Part shown: positions 33,469-45,874 of the stretch, in pieces
Layout of the letters: each line of letters starts with the position of its first letter
How positions within the stretch are numbered: the stretch's first letter is position 1
Origin: Panaeolus papilionaceus
Taxonomy: Eukaryota > Basidiomycota > Agaricomycetes > Agaricales
Length of the DNA stretch: 64,000 nucleotides
Assembly (NCBI GenBank): GCA_015501605.1
Contig: JADNRZ010000010.1
Location: forward strand, 1,860,001 to 1,924,000
Direction: 5' to 3'
Translations under genes and position numbers: made by a program
Notes under the pieces: generated by a model
Told to the model about the DNA's origin: nothing
The model's input: only the letters and a program-made list of their open reading frames with translations
Database searches by the model: none

Positions 33469-34930
33469 ATGCCGCAGAGTGCGGGTAATATGTCGTCGCT
33501 TGCGCATTTTTTGAAGACGGCAAAGGAGGGGTATCTTAACGATTTAAAGGAGGATGTGGGCAAGGGCAGGGGGTGGATGGTGGTTATGGGGAATGAGGCT
33601 GGAGGTACGTTATTGCCTTATGAAAATACCATCTCAACTGCTCAGGCAATGCTAATTCATGATTTTTCTTTCCTCTATAGATCTTGACTCTATCGCGAGC
33701 TCTATCGCCTACGCATGGATCCAATCCGAGGTGCACAAACGACCTGCAGTCCCCCTCCTCCAAATGCAGCGCTCAGATCTCCTACTTCGCGCAGAGAACC
33801 TGCACGCATTCAAGCTCGCAGGTCTGAGCGACTCGCAATCCGAACTCCTCACACTCTCAGAATTATCCCAATTCACCCCATTCCCATCCACCACATTCGC
33901 TTTGGTAGACCACAACCGGTTAGGCGCAGCCTACACCACAGATAACCCCAACGCAGAGGTTGTAGCAGTGATAGATCACCACGCAGACGAGGGTTTGTAC
34001 CCCACCGCCAACCCCCGCATCATTGCACCAGCAGGTAGCGCCTCGTCGCACCTCGCCGCACTCCTGCCGGCTCCTGATACCACCCCCCTCCCTGCTCCCC
34101 CTGAACTATGCACCCTCCTCCTCTGCGCCGTGCTCATCGACACCGACGGGCTCAAACCAGGCGGTAAAGCCCTCCAAGTCGACCGCGACGCTGCCCTCGT
34201 CTTCGCCCCTAATTCGACGTTCGGTAATTCGATACCACCGCTGAGTGCGTTGGCGCCGATTGATAGACCGAACCCAGATGCGCTTTTTGAGGCACAGGCG
34301 ATTAAGGATCTGAGTAGGACTTTGGAGGAGAAGAAGGCGGATGTGAGCCATTTAGGTGGATACGACCTCCTGAGGCGCGATTACAAGGAATACACGTTTA
34401 ATCTTGGATGGGCACAAGGCAATCCTACGATCAGGGTGGGACTATCGACTGTGCCTGTAAGGCTGAAAGCCTGGGGCGCGGACGGGAAGCTGGAGAAGGA
34501 TAGTGTGAGGTGGATGATGGAGAGGAAGTTGAGTGTGTTGGGTGTGTTGACCTCATTCCGCGATACGAAGAAGATGGGGAAGAGTGGCAAGGGGAAGCAT
34601 AAGAGGGAGATGGCGTGGGTGGTATTGAAGGATCCTGAAATTGCTGCGTTATCTGCATCAGCAGTGCAGGGGGAGAAAGGCACGGTGTTGACGACACAAA
34701 CCCTCGCCACGAGACTATGGGCAGGTCTTGAAGCTGACGCAGAGCTCTCTGTGAAGAAACATAATAAATTCGAGCCTGCAAAGGGGGTGTTGCCGGCGGA
34801 TTCGAAGATAAAGGTGTATAAGCAGGGCAATGAGAAGGCGACAAGGAAGGCGATTGCGCCGATTGTTAAGGGTGTGTTGGAGGGAGGAGGTGCTGCGAAG
34901 GAGAAGTCTGGGGTTAAGGAGAAATTGTAG
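33469..34930 (+). CDS. PPX1: Exopolyphosphatase, DHH/DHHA2 family
   Basis: Two exons (33469-33604 and 33681-34930) join to about 461 residues. Motifs of the DHH phosphoesterase superfamily occur in order: GNEAGDLDSIAS (metal-binding Asp pair), ALVDHNRLG and VIDHHADEG (the DHH motif), GSASSHLAALL, then LIDTDGLK. The DHHA2 domain follows, with its substrate-binding basic stretch near RDTKKMGKSGKGKHKRE. The enzyme removes terminal phosphates from polyphosphate, as yeast PPX1 does. The start could be 33400, 33469 or 33490. The C terminus is Lys-rich and probably disordered. Confidence 0.88.
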
Positions 34931-36014
34931 GATGGTGTGCTTGTGGGCTGTACGCTAAAAACACGGTTGCGTGATTTGGAGGATGACTTACCTTTGGACA
35001 ATGCGCATTTACTCTAGACTAACTACCATAGATGTATTTTTTCTTGGATTTCTTTTTGCTACTTTTACATTTTCTTTTTCGTTGTTGTTTTCGTAGGATT
35101 TGGGCCACTGTAACAGACTCGCATATTACTCCCGTACACCATTTTTCTTGTCTCGCTAACGTTGGCATTGGCGTTTATTGCTTGTCAATGACCCACATTT
35201 TCGCTTGCATGACACGGAATAGCACAGTTTAATGAGGCTCAGGCTTATCTATGAACTTTGCTTCACCGATACGAAATACACGGGCACGATGCCCAGTCTG
35301 CCATGGACGTTATAATTACTGATAGCTGATATGACTCCTCCCCATTCCCCCGGTTCCCTTTTGCTTGTAAGTATCCTCAACGTTACAATAATACAATTGC
35401 ATTGTATCGGTACACTGTGATACCGTAAGAACATACATACATACAGTGGGGAAAATCTATCAGTTGAAGGTACTGAAAACAGTCGTCTGTGCTGAGCAGG
35501 GCCGGAATACTCCATCCTCGTGTGTGATAAACCAAAGAAAGAGCCAGGGCTAGAATTACAAATTGTAGGGTACGGGTGTATGTAAAGAACGAAGAAGAAG
35601 GATGCATAAAGATAGCACGAAGGGAAGCATCGTGCTTAAAACCAAGTCTGGTGAGGGGGTGTATTAGGAAAGGGTCGTAATTAGAACGATCGAAGTGGGT
35701 AATTGAGCTGCGGTCTGGGGTGTTTATGAATATGAACTCGATCATGAGTGGGTGACGCGAAGAGGAAAGAGGAAAGTGCAAAGGCCCGATCGTGGAGTGG
35801 TCGGATGAAGATGCGGCAAGAAGTTATGATTAGAGTAGAGGAAAAGGGAGAGGTAACCATTTATGAGGTGGGAGTGAAAGGGCGAAATTGAGGATGAGGG
35901 CGAGGGGTGGTGGTGATTGGGAAGTTGGAAAGAGAGTTTGTTCTAACTTTAGGTCGTGAACGTTGAACGGTGGAAACCAACCAACCAACCAACCAAGGAC
36001 GGCGCAGATCACCT
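34931..36014. other. Intergenic 3' region between convergent genes
   Basis: About 1.1 kb with a CCAA microsatellite near 35979-35996. A 132-residue minus-strand frame (35383-35781) has no recognisable features and is not called. Confidence 0.45.
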
Positions 36015-36962
36015 TCAAGCCTCACTCAACGAGCTCTTAGCCGTACTAAACGACTCTGCCCGACTCTGGGGTCTCTTCACCGGCTCGGCGGGCAGAACCA
36101 GACAAGGACTTTGAGATCCAGAATCCACAACACGAAATTCGGCCCTTTGATCGTCTAGTCGTATCCACGGATTCGTAAAAACCACCGCATCCGCATCCCG
36201 ATCCCGATCCTCCTCTTCATCAATGCTCGTCGCCGGCGTTAATGGGAATTCGGGATGGTGGCTCGAGTCTGTTGAAGGGCTCGCAAGCGAGTAAGGGGGG
36301 CTATCATGCGAGTCGTAGGATGAACTTTGTGACATGGATCGATTGAGCGGGGAGATCCCGTTGTCGGTTTCAGTTTCGGTGCTGGGACTCCATCCGTTCG
36401 TGTCAATGTTGATAGAAGCCAGCGACCCAAAGAGCCGTTTAGCTTGGACAGCAAAATCGCGCTCAATACTCGGTGTTCGGAGTAACCTACGTTTTCTCCG
36501 TCGTAGAGAAGCAGGACTGGGCGCGGGAGTTGTCGTGGTAGTGATAGTGAGGAAGAATGGCCTTTTAATATTCATTGACTCTGCTGATGACTCGCGGATG
36601 ATGCTCAGGCATCTCTTTTGCTGTGATACTGAGAGCGACGACAAGGGGAAGAGCGGGGACTGAGCAGGTCGTTGGGGTTGGGGTTTTATCCGACTTGTGA
36701 TTGTGCTTGTGCTTGTGGATGGTTCAGGGGATTGACAGAGGTAGGGTGTCGCAGGAGGAGATGAAGGAAAGTCATGTGTTGTCATACGTGTCTTGTAATA
36801 TTTCGTGTATCCGCCTGATGATACAGGGGGGAACGGTCGACTAAAGTCATCCCATCGCACCAGCGCAGGTGCCACATCCACCTTGGGCGCCTCTGGCAGC
36901 ATTGGGATGCTCAGTTCTGGCGCAGAGCTACGTCGGACTCGTCTGGAGACCTTGGAGAACAT
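36015..36962 (-). CDS. Hypothetical Ser/Pro/Thr-rich protein
   Basis: A single uninterrupted frame of 315 codons starting at an ATG. Composition is dominated by Ser, Pro, Thr and Arg, with runs such as TITTTTTPAPSPAS, a basic patch RRRKRRLLR, an acidic patch DEEEDRDRDAD and the block FTNPWIRLDDQRAEF. No domain, signal peptide or membrane segment is visible, so it is likely a disordered, phosphorylated regulatory protein. It is one of the few genes here without introns. The start is supported by an Arg-rich N terminus (FSKVSRRVRRSS). No family is recognised. Confidence 0.6.
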   Translation of the reverse strand: MFSKVSRRVRRSSAPELSIPMLPEAPKVDVAPALVRWDDFSRPFPPVSSGGYTKYYKTRMTTHDFPSSPPATPYLCQSPEPSTSTSTITSRIKPQPQRPAQSPLFPLSSLSVSQQKRCLSIIRESSAESMNIKRPFFLTITTTTTPAPSPASLRRRKRRLLRTPSIERDFAVQAKRLFGSLASINIDTNGWSPSTETETDNGISPLNRSMSQSSSYDSHDSPPYSLASPSTDSSHHPEFPLTPATSIDEEEDRDRDADAVVFTNPWIRLDDQRAEFRVVDSGSQSPCLVLPAEPVKRPQSRAESFSTAKSSLSEA

Positions 36963-39900
36963 GACGATGATGATGGTTAAGAGACAAGAGAGTAACGAGA
37001 TGCGATTAAAGTCAGTCGTAGGGTTATGACAAGTATGGGAAAGACCCTGATTGGAGACCGGGAACAGGAAACGACAATCGGGTATGGAATCGCCAGAGAT
37101 TAGCGGGTTTTTTTCCCAACAACCCCTTTAAAAACTTGAACCAATGTCTATATTTCGAGTAACGACCGCCGCGGGGTCGCACTGGCAATGGTTCCGCATG
37201 TACACTCCTCGAGAGACTCCCGCGTTGGATGGGATAGCAGCACGACCTTTACAGGAGAGAGGAGAAACGCTCCGGCGAAGAGCGAGCAAGCCTGGATAAT
37301 TATAGAAAGTCGAGTTCATAAGTGCTGGCTCATTTATGTTGAAACAGGCAAGAGTTTGTACTTGGCGCGTGGCAAAGACCAACTAGAGAGACCAGGTGAT
37401 GGACATTCATGTTGAATGTCATCATTGAATTGTATAGGAAGAACTCCGTTAGATTTCGGTCGACGTGTTCTCGGCTGGTAGGTTGAATACGTACGTCATG
37501 TGATACCAATGTAAAGGATCTCTTGTCCTGACTCCTGGGGCCCATCAGCACTGAAGTTTCGTGAGTCAAATGAATACATATAGCCATCTCAAGCAGTGTA
37601 TCTGAGGTAAAAGTTTGAGCTTGGTATGAGTTGGTAAGGATCCAAATGAAACGTCTGATCAAGGTTGAAAGACGTGCTCACCCTAGCCCAACTACAATAG
37701 CCCACTCAACGTCAACCCTTTGATAAAGGTCCTGAACGCTGTTCTCACTCTGCTCTGACCTCAACTCAGTAGGACTCGACCAGTGACCTGCGCATGACAT
37801 CGTCATTTCGTCCAGAATGGAGTCCCGTGGCAAACGCCCACGCGATGGGTGCCGGGATAAAACCGAGAATTAGGTCTCCTCTTGCCGGCCCCAATAGATA
37901 AACGACGAAAATAACACTGGGACTCGTATCCCGAAAATAGAGTCAAAATATCCATGGCTGCGTTTTATGTCAAACGTCCAATATATTTTGTAAGCCTAAA
38001 AACACAGCAACGATCACTGCAGCAAAGACGTCGTAATCTCTAAAATAAATTGGGTGAGTTCCGGCCTCACGACTGTGGTAAAGACTGTAGTAAATAAATA
38101 GGCATACCTTGGAGAATCAAGCTATGTATGTAGCAAGCAAGGTTTTAGATAAACTGGTCAGTAGTCTGAGAGCATAATCGGATGTAGTGGTGGTAGCGGA
38201 AATCCCTCATGAGGGCGACAAATTTTGGTTGTCCGCTAAGTAACAACAGCACCCGCTTTCCACCTCGAGTAAGGAAGAGCGTTCCTTTCCGCCCTGTCCA
38301 GTCCAGGAGAGACGTGTCCAGAAGAAGAAGCGGGTAGTTCAGGAGCTAGTGAGTAGCGCGAAACATTTTTGCGATGGTTGTGACCCAAGGTAAAGATAGT
38401 GTGGGTGAAAGCGTCAAGATGTGGAGCGCTGTATTGAAACTTTGGAGCAGCGCACGGCAATTTTGACTTCTTCAAGCACTATAGATGCGCGTAGCATTTA
38501 GTTGCTTCAATGAACGTCCCGGCTCATCTGCTCCCGGTCGCCACTGTTTGAGTGGGCCGAAAAGGCCATAGCGCTAGCGTAGCGGGTTGACAATGCAATT
38601 CTAGGTGGGGTGGTACGACGGTGGCGTTCTGGTGGGTATGCGCAGCAGAGAGCTATTTCAGTCCAGCTAGAGAATGCTTGAAAGCAGGGATGGGCCAGCA
38701 CGCGAGACACAGGGAGAGCCAGGATCAAAGAAGCTACGCATGAGATTTGTAGAGGGTCAACCAGTAAAAATCAGTGACACTGGATTGGTTTTCGAAGGTT
38801 CCAGGTCCTGAAGCAAGAGTCAAAGGTCAGAATTTAGCAGTAAAAGAGCCGGTACTCACCACAAGCCACCACGAAGATGAGAATACGAGGGAAAGACGGA
38901 CTACATGCAGGTTTTGGCTTCAAGCTTCGTGGGGAACGGTGACTGTGCGGTGACCTCACGCAGTCTAGCTGAGTTAACCTGATTGTCGAGACGGCTCTCA
39001 AGTTTTATTTTCGGGGCTCCCATCAGAGTCTGCAGCAAGAAAACGTGGGTCGGCACGCTTCCAGTGTGGGGACTTTTTCATTTTCCATGTGTTCAGATCA
39101 ACAAATTCTTGACTTGTGAATCATCCTCGTCGGCTCGCGTAGGAAAAGAAAGAAAAATAAACATGATTGGCGGCGGTAAATGTCAACACTGAGAATGTCG
39201 GAGAATGACCAACAAATCGAAGGAATTACTACTCAACGTCAACTCATGACTTGAATACCAACGGCAAAACTTTGGTTCAAATATTGCAGGTATACCCACC
39301 CGCACCCGAGTCAATACCATTAGGTTAGAGTCTTCTTGATGAGGTGAGCAGATGGTCCTAGTACTTCCTCGTGTCCTGTGCTACGGCCTTTATCGCTATG
39401 AATAGTGTTTTAAATGCATTCAGGCTTGACATCGGACAATAGGACATTAGGATGTTCTCGTTATTGCGTGGCTCTTGGCCGAAGTTATCACGGAGCTGAT
39501 GCATCCTTTGATCCAACGATACTTAATTCGTTCTGAATCATAAGTGCTATCTACACAGCGGTGAGGTGACCCACAAGGACCTTTTTTCATCTAAGTCTCC
39601 TGGGAAGAGTATGGGGCCCGCTAGGATAAATGTGGTGCTTGGGATGATGGTGGTGGTAGATAATTACGAAAATCACAGCATTCGATGTCCCCGTGGCCAA
39701 AATCTTCTCCAGAAAGTAAGAACCTATTCAGACATTGAACAAAAGGGTTTGGGACGAGCTGTTCAAATCAACACTTTGATATCGGTGGCTTGACAGACAT
39801 TCGTAATAGGACAAATGGATGTTTTTGTGGCATCAATAAACAACACTACTGGCATAACAATAATAAGTACTGTGAGTAGAATAATATAAGATAGTAAGAG

Positions 39901-40417
39901 CGGGGTTGGTGACATGACCAACAGGGATGAGCACATATAATACAGCAAGAAGAAATGTTTGAATTTGAAAACAAAAGGATGGATTAAAACATCCTCTTTG
40001 TGTCAGGTACCAACCACTGCGCGGCGTCAACAATTGACGCGGGTTAACGCTGCCAGGTACCTAAAGGTCCGATGGACAAAGGGGAAGGCCTGAACTTGGG
40101 CCGTCTTCTGCCCACAACTTGATGTTCAACAAGTAATTATGTTGAGAACGAGGAGCAGAACATAAATCCAATAAAAATACACAAAGCAATGTAATCATGG
40201 CAGACAACAGCGATATCGTTCATATGCGGATGAGATGGTCGTAGTGGTGGCGGAATGGCGCAGCGGCGACAAGGAGGTCGAAGGGGTATGACAGCATGGG
40301 ATTATCCTGGTGCAGGTCGCAAGGAGTTGGTGCAGGAAGCAGTCTTGTACATCACGGGTGTGATGCTGAGGTGCTAGAGGGGTTTATACATTTGAGGCGT
40401 TTTGGGTATCATTTTTC
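36963..40417. other. Long region without recognisable genes
   Basis: About 3.4 kb. Several frames of 60-110 codons exist on both strands, but none has a motif, codon pattern or splice structure I can support. No terminal repeats or transposase fragments were found. The right end holds the 3' flank of the G-alpha gene. Confidence 0.45.
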
Positions 40418-42330
40418 TTAGATGAGCTGTGAAGCAGCCAGATTTTCGCGAAGTACACCATCGCGTACGGTTTCCAGTGTCGTTCCGGTGGCGCTGGTAT
40501 CCTAGAACCACGGACACAATCAAAGTAAGAAACTGTAAAACAACAGGGAGAGGCAGTATCACTTACAGTCACGGTAGTGGGATAAATGTATGTGGAGCGG
40601 TGCTCTGGAGAATTCTGACGTTGGATATCTTTGAACTTCTCGCGGAAATCTGAAACACATTCGTTAATTAGTACTCTAGTGGGATGTGAAAAAAGGATTC
40701 GTGCTTTACACTTTACAACGGTGATAACTTCGTTAGGACGATCACCAAAGCTTGGCAGATATTGATTAACTCTGACACCGCGCTTCAGCTTCCGCCGTAG
40801 AAGATCACACTTGTTCAGGAACAGAATAAGCTGTGTTTTGGCCAGAAGTTTTGAGGCGCAGATGGATGTCCATAGGATGATAGAATCTTGGAGCCGATTG
40901 ACCTTGGGATCTTCTTCTAACCGTTGGTCAAACACGGAGACAGGCGACACTAAAAGTCACATAAGTGAGATCCTTAACAGTCCAGTATGTAACAGCTGAC
41001 TTACAGAAAATGATCACATTGACGTTGTCAAAGTATGGTAGCCATGCTGAACGCTGCATCAACCATTAGGCTAGACTCTTTCTGGTGCAAAGGGTGCAAA
41101 AGCTTACCATGGTCCGACAGCCTCCAACGTCAAAAATGCGCCATTCCCAACCCGACTCCTTTCCAGCTATGCAGAAAAGTTAGATAATGAGGCAGAATAA
41201 CGAGGAAAACGACTAACACTTGTCCCACGGACCTTGTTTAAAGAAAAGCCTATGTTCTTGGATACCAACGGTGCGAAGACGTGCGCGAACGATATCATCG
41301 TCTGTAGCCATGTAATCTCGTGATGCGATCCGGTCAATGTCATTCAAAAAGCTAGAACGATGATACAGTTAGTGATATACAATTCAATAAAGCTGCAGTA
41401 AAAAGGTGCTCACAAGCCGGCGGAATCGGGCATCTGGAGAGTACGCCGTTTTAGTGCGAGGCGAACGACTTTATCCTCCCATAGAGCCTTGATATCATCT
41501 TTGCAGCTGGCGATAGTATCTGCAACCATATCTGCACCAGTGCGGAAAGCGACATCTCCTTGCTGGGTTGATGGACTGAGAACCTCCTTCCATGACCGCA
41601 CAGAAAATTCGGGTTTTCGTCGGTGGTTAGAAACAGCCAAAGGTGCATCGAAAGGTGTTGCAGTCAAAGGTGTACCAGAAGGCTCTGGTTCGGTTCCTTT
41701 TCCCAGACGACGCTGCAGTTCAGCTTCCACACCCCTCAATGGTGCAAGCCTGATGATCAAAAGCTGGTGTCGATCAGTGAACTTCAGTTCTTCCGGTTCC
41801 TCCACTTGGTTGAGGGTAGAACGGTCGTCATCTGAGTCGACAAGAATGTCCCCATTCATCTCAGCCTCAAGAACCTTGAGAACTGTGATGACTGAGCGAA
41901 CAACGTTGAGATGGACAACCTGGCGCCAATTTTCCCTTTCCTTCTCCCATTCCGCAGCAGCAAACTTCATTCGGAAGTCTGAACAAAATTATGAATAAGC
42001 AAAGAACGTAGAAACGGGCGTATGGAGAGTTTCCTACTTTTCAGGGTCGTGGATTTACCTGCGTTGTCGACAGTTACTCGGCGACGTTGCAATGGTCAAG
42101 AAAGAGAACGACGCACCACTTTCTGACTGTCCAAGCAAAAGAACTTTGATCACATTCCTCCCTTTCTTCGCTTTTGCCCTCTCTTGCTTGATTGCCTCAT
42201 CGATGCTGTCACTGTGTCTCTGTGCGTCTAGCTCTCGCTTCTGCCTGGCTGTACGCTGTGCTGGAGTCTCGTCCGGAGGTGGCTTCATAAACTCATAGAA
42301 TGGATCTGATGGTCCTGCCTGAAAACCCAT
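40418..42330 (-). CDS. Divergent heterotrimeric G protein alpha-subunit-like protein
   Basis: Nine exons (42330-42117, 42058-42038, 41978-41414, 41351-41218, 41166-41108, 41053-41005, 40949-40710, 40649-40567, 40501-40418) join to 482 residues. The P-loop is GQSESGKST (67-75). Switch I, VRARLRTVGI, keeps the catalytic Arg291 and Mg-binding Thr294. Switch II reads DVGGCRTMRSAW, so the GTPase Gln is Cys328. LFLNKCDLL (base recognition) and TTVTDTSATG (the TCAT region) follow. A long N terminus and an insert of about 100 residues in the helical domain make it larger than the classical 353. There is no MGC start for lipid attachment. Such atypical G-alpha proteins are numerous in agaricomycetes. 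It probably hydrolyses GTP slowly or not at all, which is inference. Exon 2 is only 21 nt. Confidence 0.88.
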
Positions 42331-43610
42331 GATAAGTCAAAGGAAAAAGAGGGGGGGAAGATAGAATGGGTTGGGAAACGGATGAAAGTCGAGAGAGAAA
42401 GGAAGAGAATGTGAACAACCAAGATATTTGAGAGTGCATCAGTGCTTAAGTAAGCTCAGGGTAGGGTCATGGCTTCAGGCACCTTTCCACCCAATTATCG
42501 GTTATTTCTCGCCAATCGTATCCCAAGACTTTCCATCTTTGAAATAGACCGGTTTACCCATATGCTACCTTTGATTCCTGTTGTCGTCAAGCTTTTGGCA
42601 TTTCTGAACTTTAACCTCAAGACAGCTCCAATCACTCATATTTTAGCCCCTATTTCGAACGTCAACGAACATGTCTAAAAGCTCCGAAAATACTGGGTGG
42701 ATCCAAGCGAAAACGTGTTTAAAAAGCTCTTCAGTTTGAGGGAAACGAAGATTCCACCCCGTTAAACACCGCACCCAAAACTTGACTCCAATATGATCGA
42801 TCTTCCAAGCGGCGCTTACCATCAATGCAAATCACTTCAAATACTTATCGCGTGGCCCCCAACGCGTTCTTCTTGCACGTTTTCTTCATTCATAATCGAG
42901 TCGAGGAACGATTTTGAAAGGAAATGTAACGGTTTAACCGAGCCACGACTTTTCCACGTTTCCGGAAGAGATATTTGCCACAGCGTCTAATTATACAGCC
43001 CCCATTATTAATCTTGTCCATAACTATCCCACATACGCAGAAACTGCCTGTCTATAGGTGCTTGGAGAGAGAGAATCACCGCTGTGATCCCTCTCACCAC
43101 AGGTTTGATTTAGCTTTCTAGTCTCTGTTGTCACCAATCGAGATATTTTTCTAGCCCGAGACGGTGACGTTGTCGGAAGATCAGGAGGGAGTGCATCAGA
43201 CCAGTTTCAAACAAGTAAGATTCATTGACAAGGCATTACAGTGTGTCGCAAATAAGTGAGACGGTCATCAGACATAAAAGAAATACTTCAAGCAAGGTGT
43301 CATAAGTTTATGGTATGTATCATTATTGCGAAGGTCCTGATCATGATCCCTAGGCATCTCGGTTTGCAATTGCGTTGAGGGAGGACGCTCATCCTAACGC
43401 ACCGCTTTGTGAAACGCATCCGAGCGCGCTAAAGAGTGAAATTTAGACCATTACACATCGCTGATCCGTTCGGTACCCGAACTGTATGGGTTCATCCGAT
43501 GGTGTTCGGGAGTGATTATTCGATTCGAAAGGATCAACCATAGGCGTGGAAATGAAGCGACGTTTCACATGAGCACGAGTTTTCATTAAATATGAAAAAA
43601 AATGCACTAC
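42331..43610. other. G-alpha promoter and MIP1 3' flank
   Basis: About 1.3 kb. A 69-codon plus-strand frame at 42469-42678 has no recognisable feature. Nothing else supported. Confidence 0.45.
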
Positions 43611-45309
43611 TCACCTCTTGTCAGCGGCGTGAGCGGTGTCATGATGTTCTGAATTGTCCTTCAGGAGAAGGTCGTAAGCAACCACGGATACTTGCGCTCC
43701 AAGGATGGGTGCGATTATCGGACACCACAACCAATATTGACTAAGTAGATGTCAAAAAGGAAGTCTTTAGTAAATTTTGTATTGAAAGGATTCATTCGTT
43801 GGAGCAACGAGCAGGGTCCACGGCTGGGTATGTCGGTCCCCTGTCTAGTTTCGCACGGATACTGCACCCGCACGACATGTGGTTGACACAATTGACAGTT
43901 CATTGTCAGAAACAACCACGGATTGCCAAGGGTTGACGTTCGAAAAGACGGACGTTCAAGTCCGCTGACCGGCTTGAACTGAAAGAATAAAGTGCGACCG
44001 GATTCCCAGAGAACCTTTTGAGAAAACAGATAGTACTCACTGTCTGAACGTGAAAGCGACTTTGCCGCTGTAACCCACCATTCCAAGGAATGCGCGGGGA
44101 CCAAAATCGCGCGCAGGGTTGAAGGAGAATGCTGATTCACATAAGGAATATGAGCGATTAGAAATTTAGAATACAATTGTGTCTAGCCGAGGCTGCGTCA
44201 CATAGAAAATTGATACTCACATGTCTGCATGCCCAGGGCGGCTCCGAGTCCCAGAAGTGTGAGGAAAATAATCAAGGGAAGAAGGTAAAGCGGAGGTGCA
44301 GTGGCATTCTTCTTATCCGTTGCAACGATGATCATGAAAGCGAGAACTGCGCCACCCAGGAATTCTGAAAAGAAGCAGGATGCATTCGAAATATAGCTGA
44401 TCTTTTGTTGTCGCTCAGCACACGAAGCGAATGCAGGAATGTTGTGAGAAATGACTCACTGGGTTAGCCGCGAAGAGACCAGCAGTAAGACTGGTGCGTT
44501 GCCCTCCCTCGACGATATCGATAGCCCGATGGTATTGTGCGTAGGCCAGCGCGGCACCAATGACCCCTCCCATGACCTGAGCAAAAATATAGACTGTTGA
44601 CAGCAGCAATACAGTTAGGGGTCATGGTCTATTGATAGGTTAATGATATCTCCCGCACCAGGCACTTTTTTCCAAGGGAACTTTCTTCTGGTAGCCAGGA
44701 CGAGTGTAATCTATGAGCAAATGAAAATGTTAATTGAATTGAATTCTAGAGTGATGCCGAATCATTGACACGCACCGCGGGATTTACATGTCCCCCCGAA
44801 ACCCCAGCGCTAACCCATACTGCCAAAGCCAGACCTGGTCACGACGCAAGAAGCCATGTGAGACGCCAGATTGGTGGGAAGAATGTCGAAATTGCTTACC
44901 GATAGCCCATCCCAAGTTAAGGGATAGATAGTCCTACGGAACGCGATGTCAAGGTTAGTACCTGTGTTGCTAGATAAGAGTGAGCTATGAGGGGTTAACT
45001 TACGCCCTTGTGTGAAGAGGCGATCAGAGGGTTGGCCGAAAGTGCAACCTGGCAATTAGAGCCAGCACCAATTAACACGAAGATAGCTACGCCGAAAAAC
45101 TCTGCCAACGGTGCACGCAGAGCTTCCCTGGAAAAGATGTGAGCTACAAAGCTCGACTGTGGGGACATATCACCTGACCTTATCTTGTTCAGACCGCGTT
45201 GTGGGCGCTGAGGAACAGCGTACGATCTGAGTTGAGGAAGAGCCTCCTCAACAGGCAAAGGGCTCTGGGGCTCGTTGATCTTAGAGCTGTTGCTTTGCGT
45301 ATGCGACAT
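43611..45309 (-). CDS. Aquaglyceroporin-like MIP channel 1
   Basis: About nine exons beginning 45309-45179, 45127-45004, 44933-44900, 44834-44776, 44710-44659 and 44593-44460. The major intrinsic protein fold is clear: APLAEFFGVAIFVLIGAGSN (helix 1), SGGHVNPA (first NPA box), VYIFAQVMGGVIGAALAY, EFLGGAVLAFMI, LGLGAALGMQT, then [10 protein letters not shown] (second NPA box). The Asp after the second NPA is the mark of glycerol-conducting members. A 50-residue cytosolic N terminus is Ser/Gln/Pro-rich. The next exon starts after AAAAG at about 44402, an atypical acceptor that the frame needs. The stop TGA at 43611 overlaps a good donor (AG/GTGAGT), so a spliced, longer tail is possible. Confidence 0.85.
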
Positions 45310-45404
45310 TTTAAGTGCAGAGGGCAAGGTATTAGAAAGATGGTACAAGGTGTCGAAGAGGTCAACGAGAGAGAGCTCGACACTGTGTAGCCTGCCTCGA
45401 GCTG

Positions 45405-45413
45405 CCTTATATA
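45405..45413 (-). promoter_or_regulatory. TATA box of MIP channel 1
   Basis: TATATAAGG on the minus strand, about 96 nt before the ATG at 45309. Confidence 0.6.
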
Positions 45414-45685
45414 CAAGACGATGGGCCTAAGGGCCGATCCTTTTTGGGATAGAAGTAATGTAGGTGTAATGGAAGAATGCAGTACCTGATTGAGCACAGC
45501 TGGTAGATCTCGGTACGCACAATGAACTTTTGATGGCATGATTGTTTGAGCCCAGCACCATTTCGAGAAAAGGGGTCACAAAATGGGCAGCTAAACAATG
45601 GATCTTATGCAGAGAGTAATTCAAGTGAACACATTTAACTCAATGAAAGTTTCGACAAAACTCGATAGAGGTAAATTTATCTCAG

Positions 45686-45874
45686 CCAGACTGCTAGGCT
45701 CGGTCAACCCAGCCTCGAGTCGACGCGACGAGTTTGTCGCGCCTTAATGGGCTTCGTAATTCAGTGGATTTTGTGCGAAGCGGAAACCCCCTTGAACTAT
45801 TGAGTTTGAGCCCAGACTCTCACGTTGGGAAGCCCAAACGGGAGAGGCTGGGTTAATCGAGACTACCAGACTGC
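45686..45874. mobile_element. ~170-bp MITE with hAT-like ends
   Basis: The direct repeat CCAGACTGC flanks the element (45686-45694 and 45866-45874). The body begins TAGGCTCGGTCAACCCAGCC and ends with the imperfect reverse complement of it (reading inward, TAGTCTCGATTAACCCAGCC). The ends match those of the 52-bp element at 25585-25636. It has no coding capacity and sits about 290 bp upstream of the MIP1 TATA box. Confidence 0.7.

Noticed and set aside
35979..35996. CCAA repeat as a regulatory array
   Set aside because: A plain microsatellite in a 3' spacer; nothing suggests function.
41489..41998. 169-codon plus-strand frame inside the G-alpha gene
   Set aside because: Antisense shadow of G-alpha exon 3.
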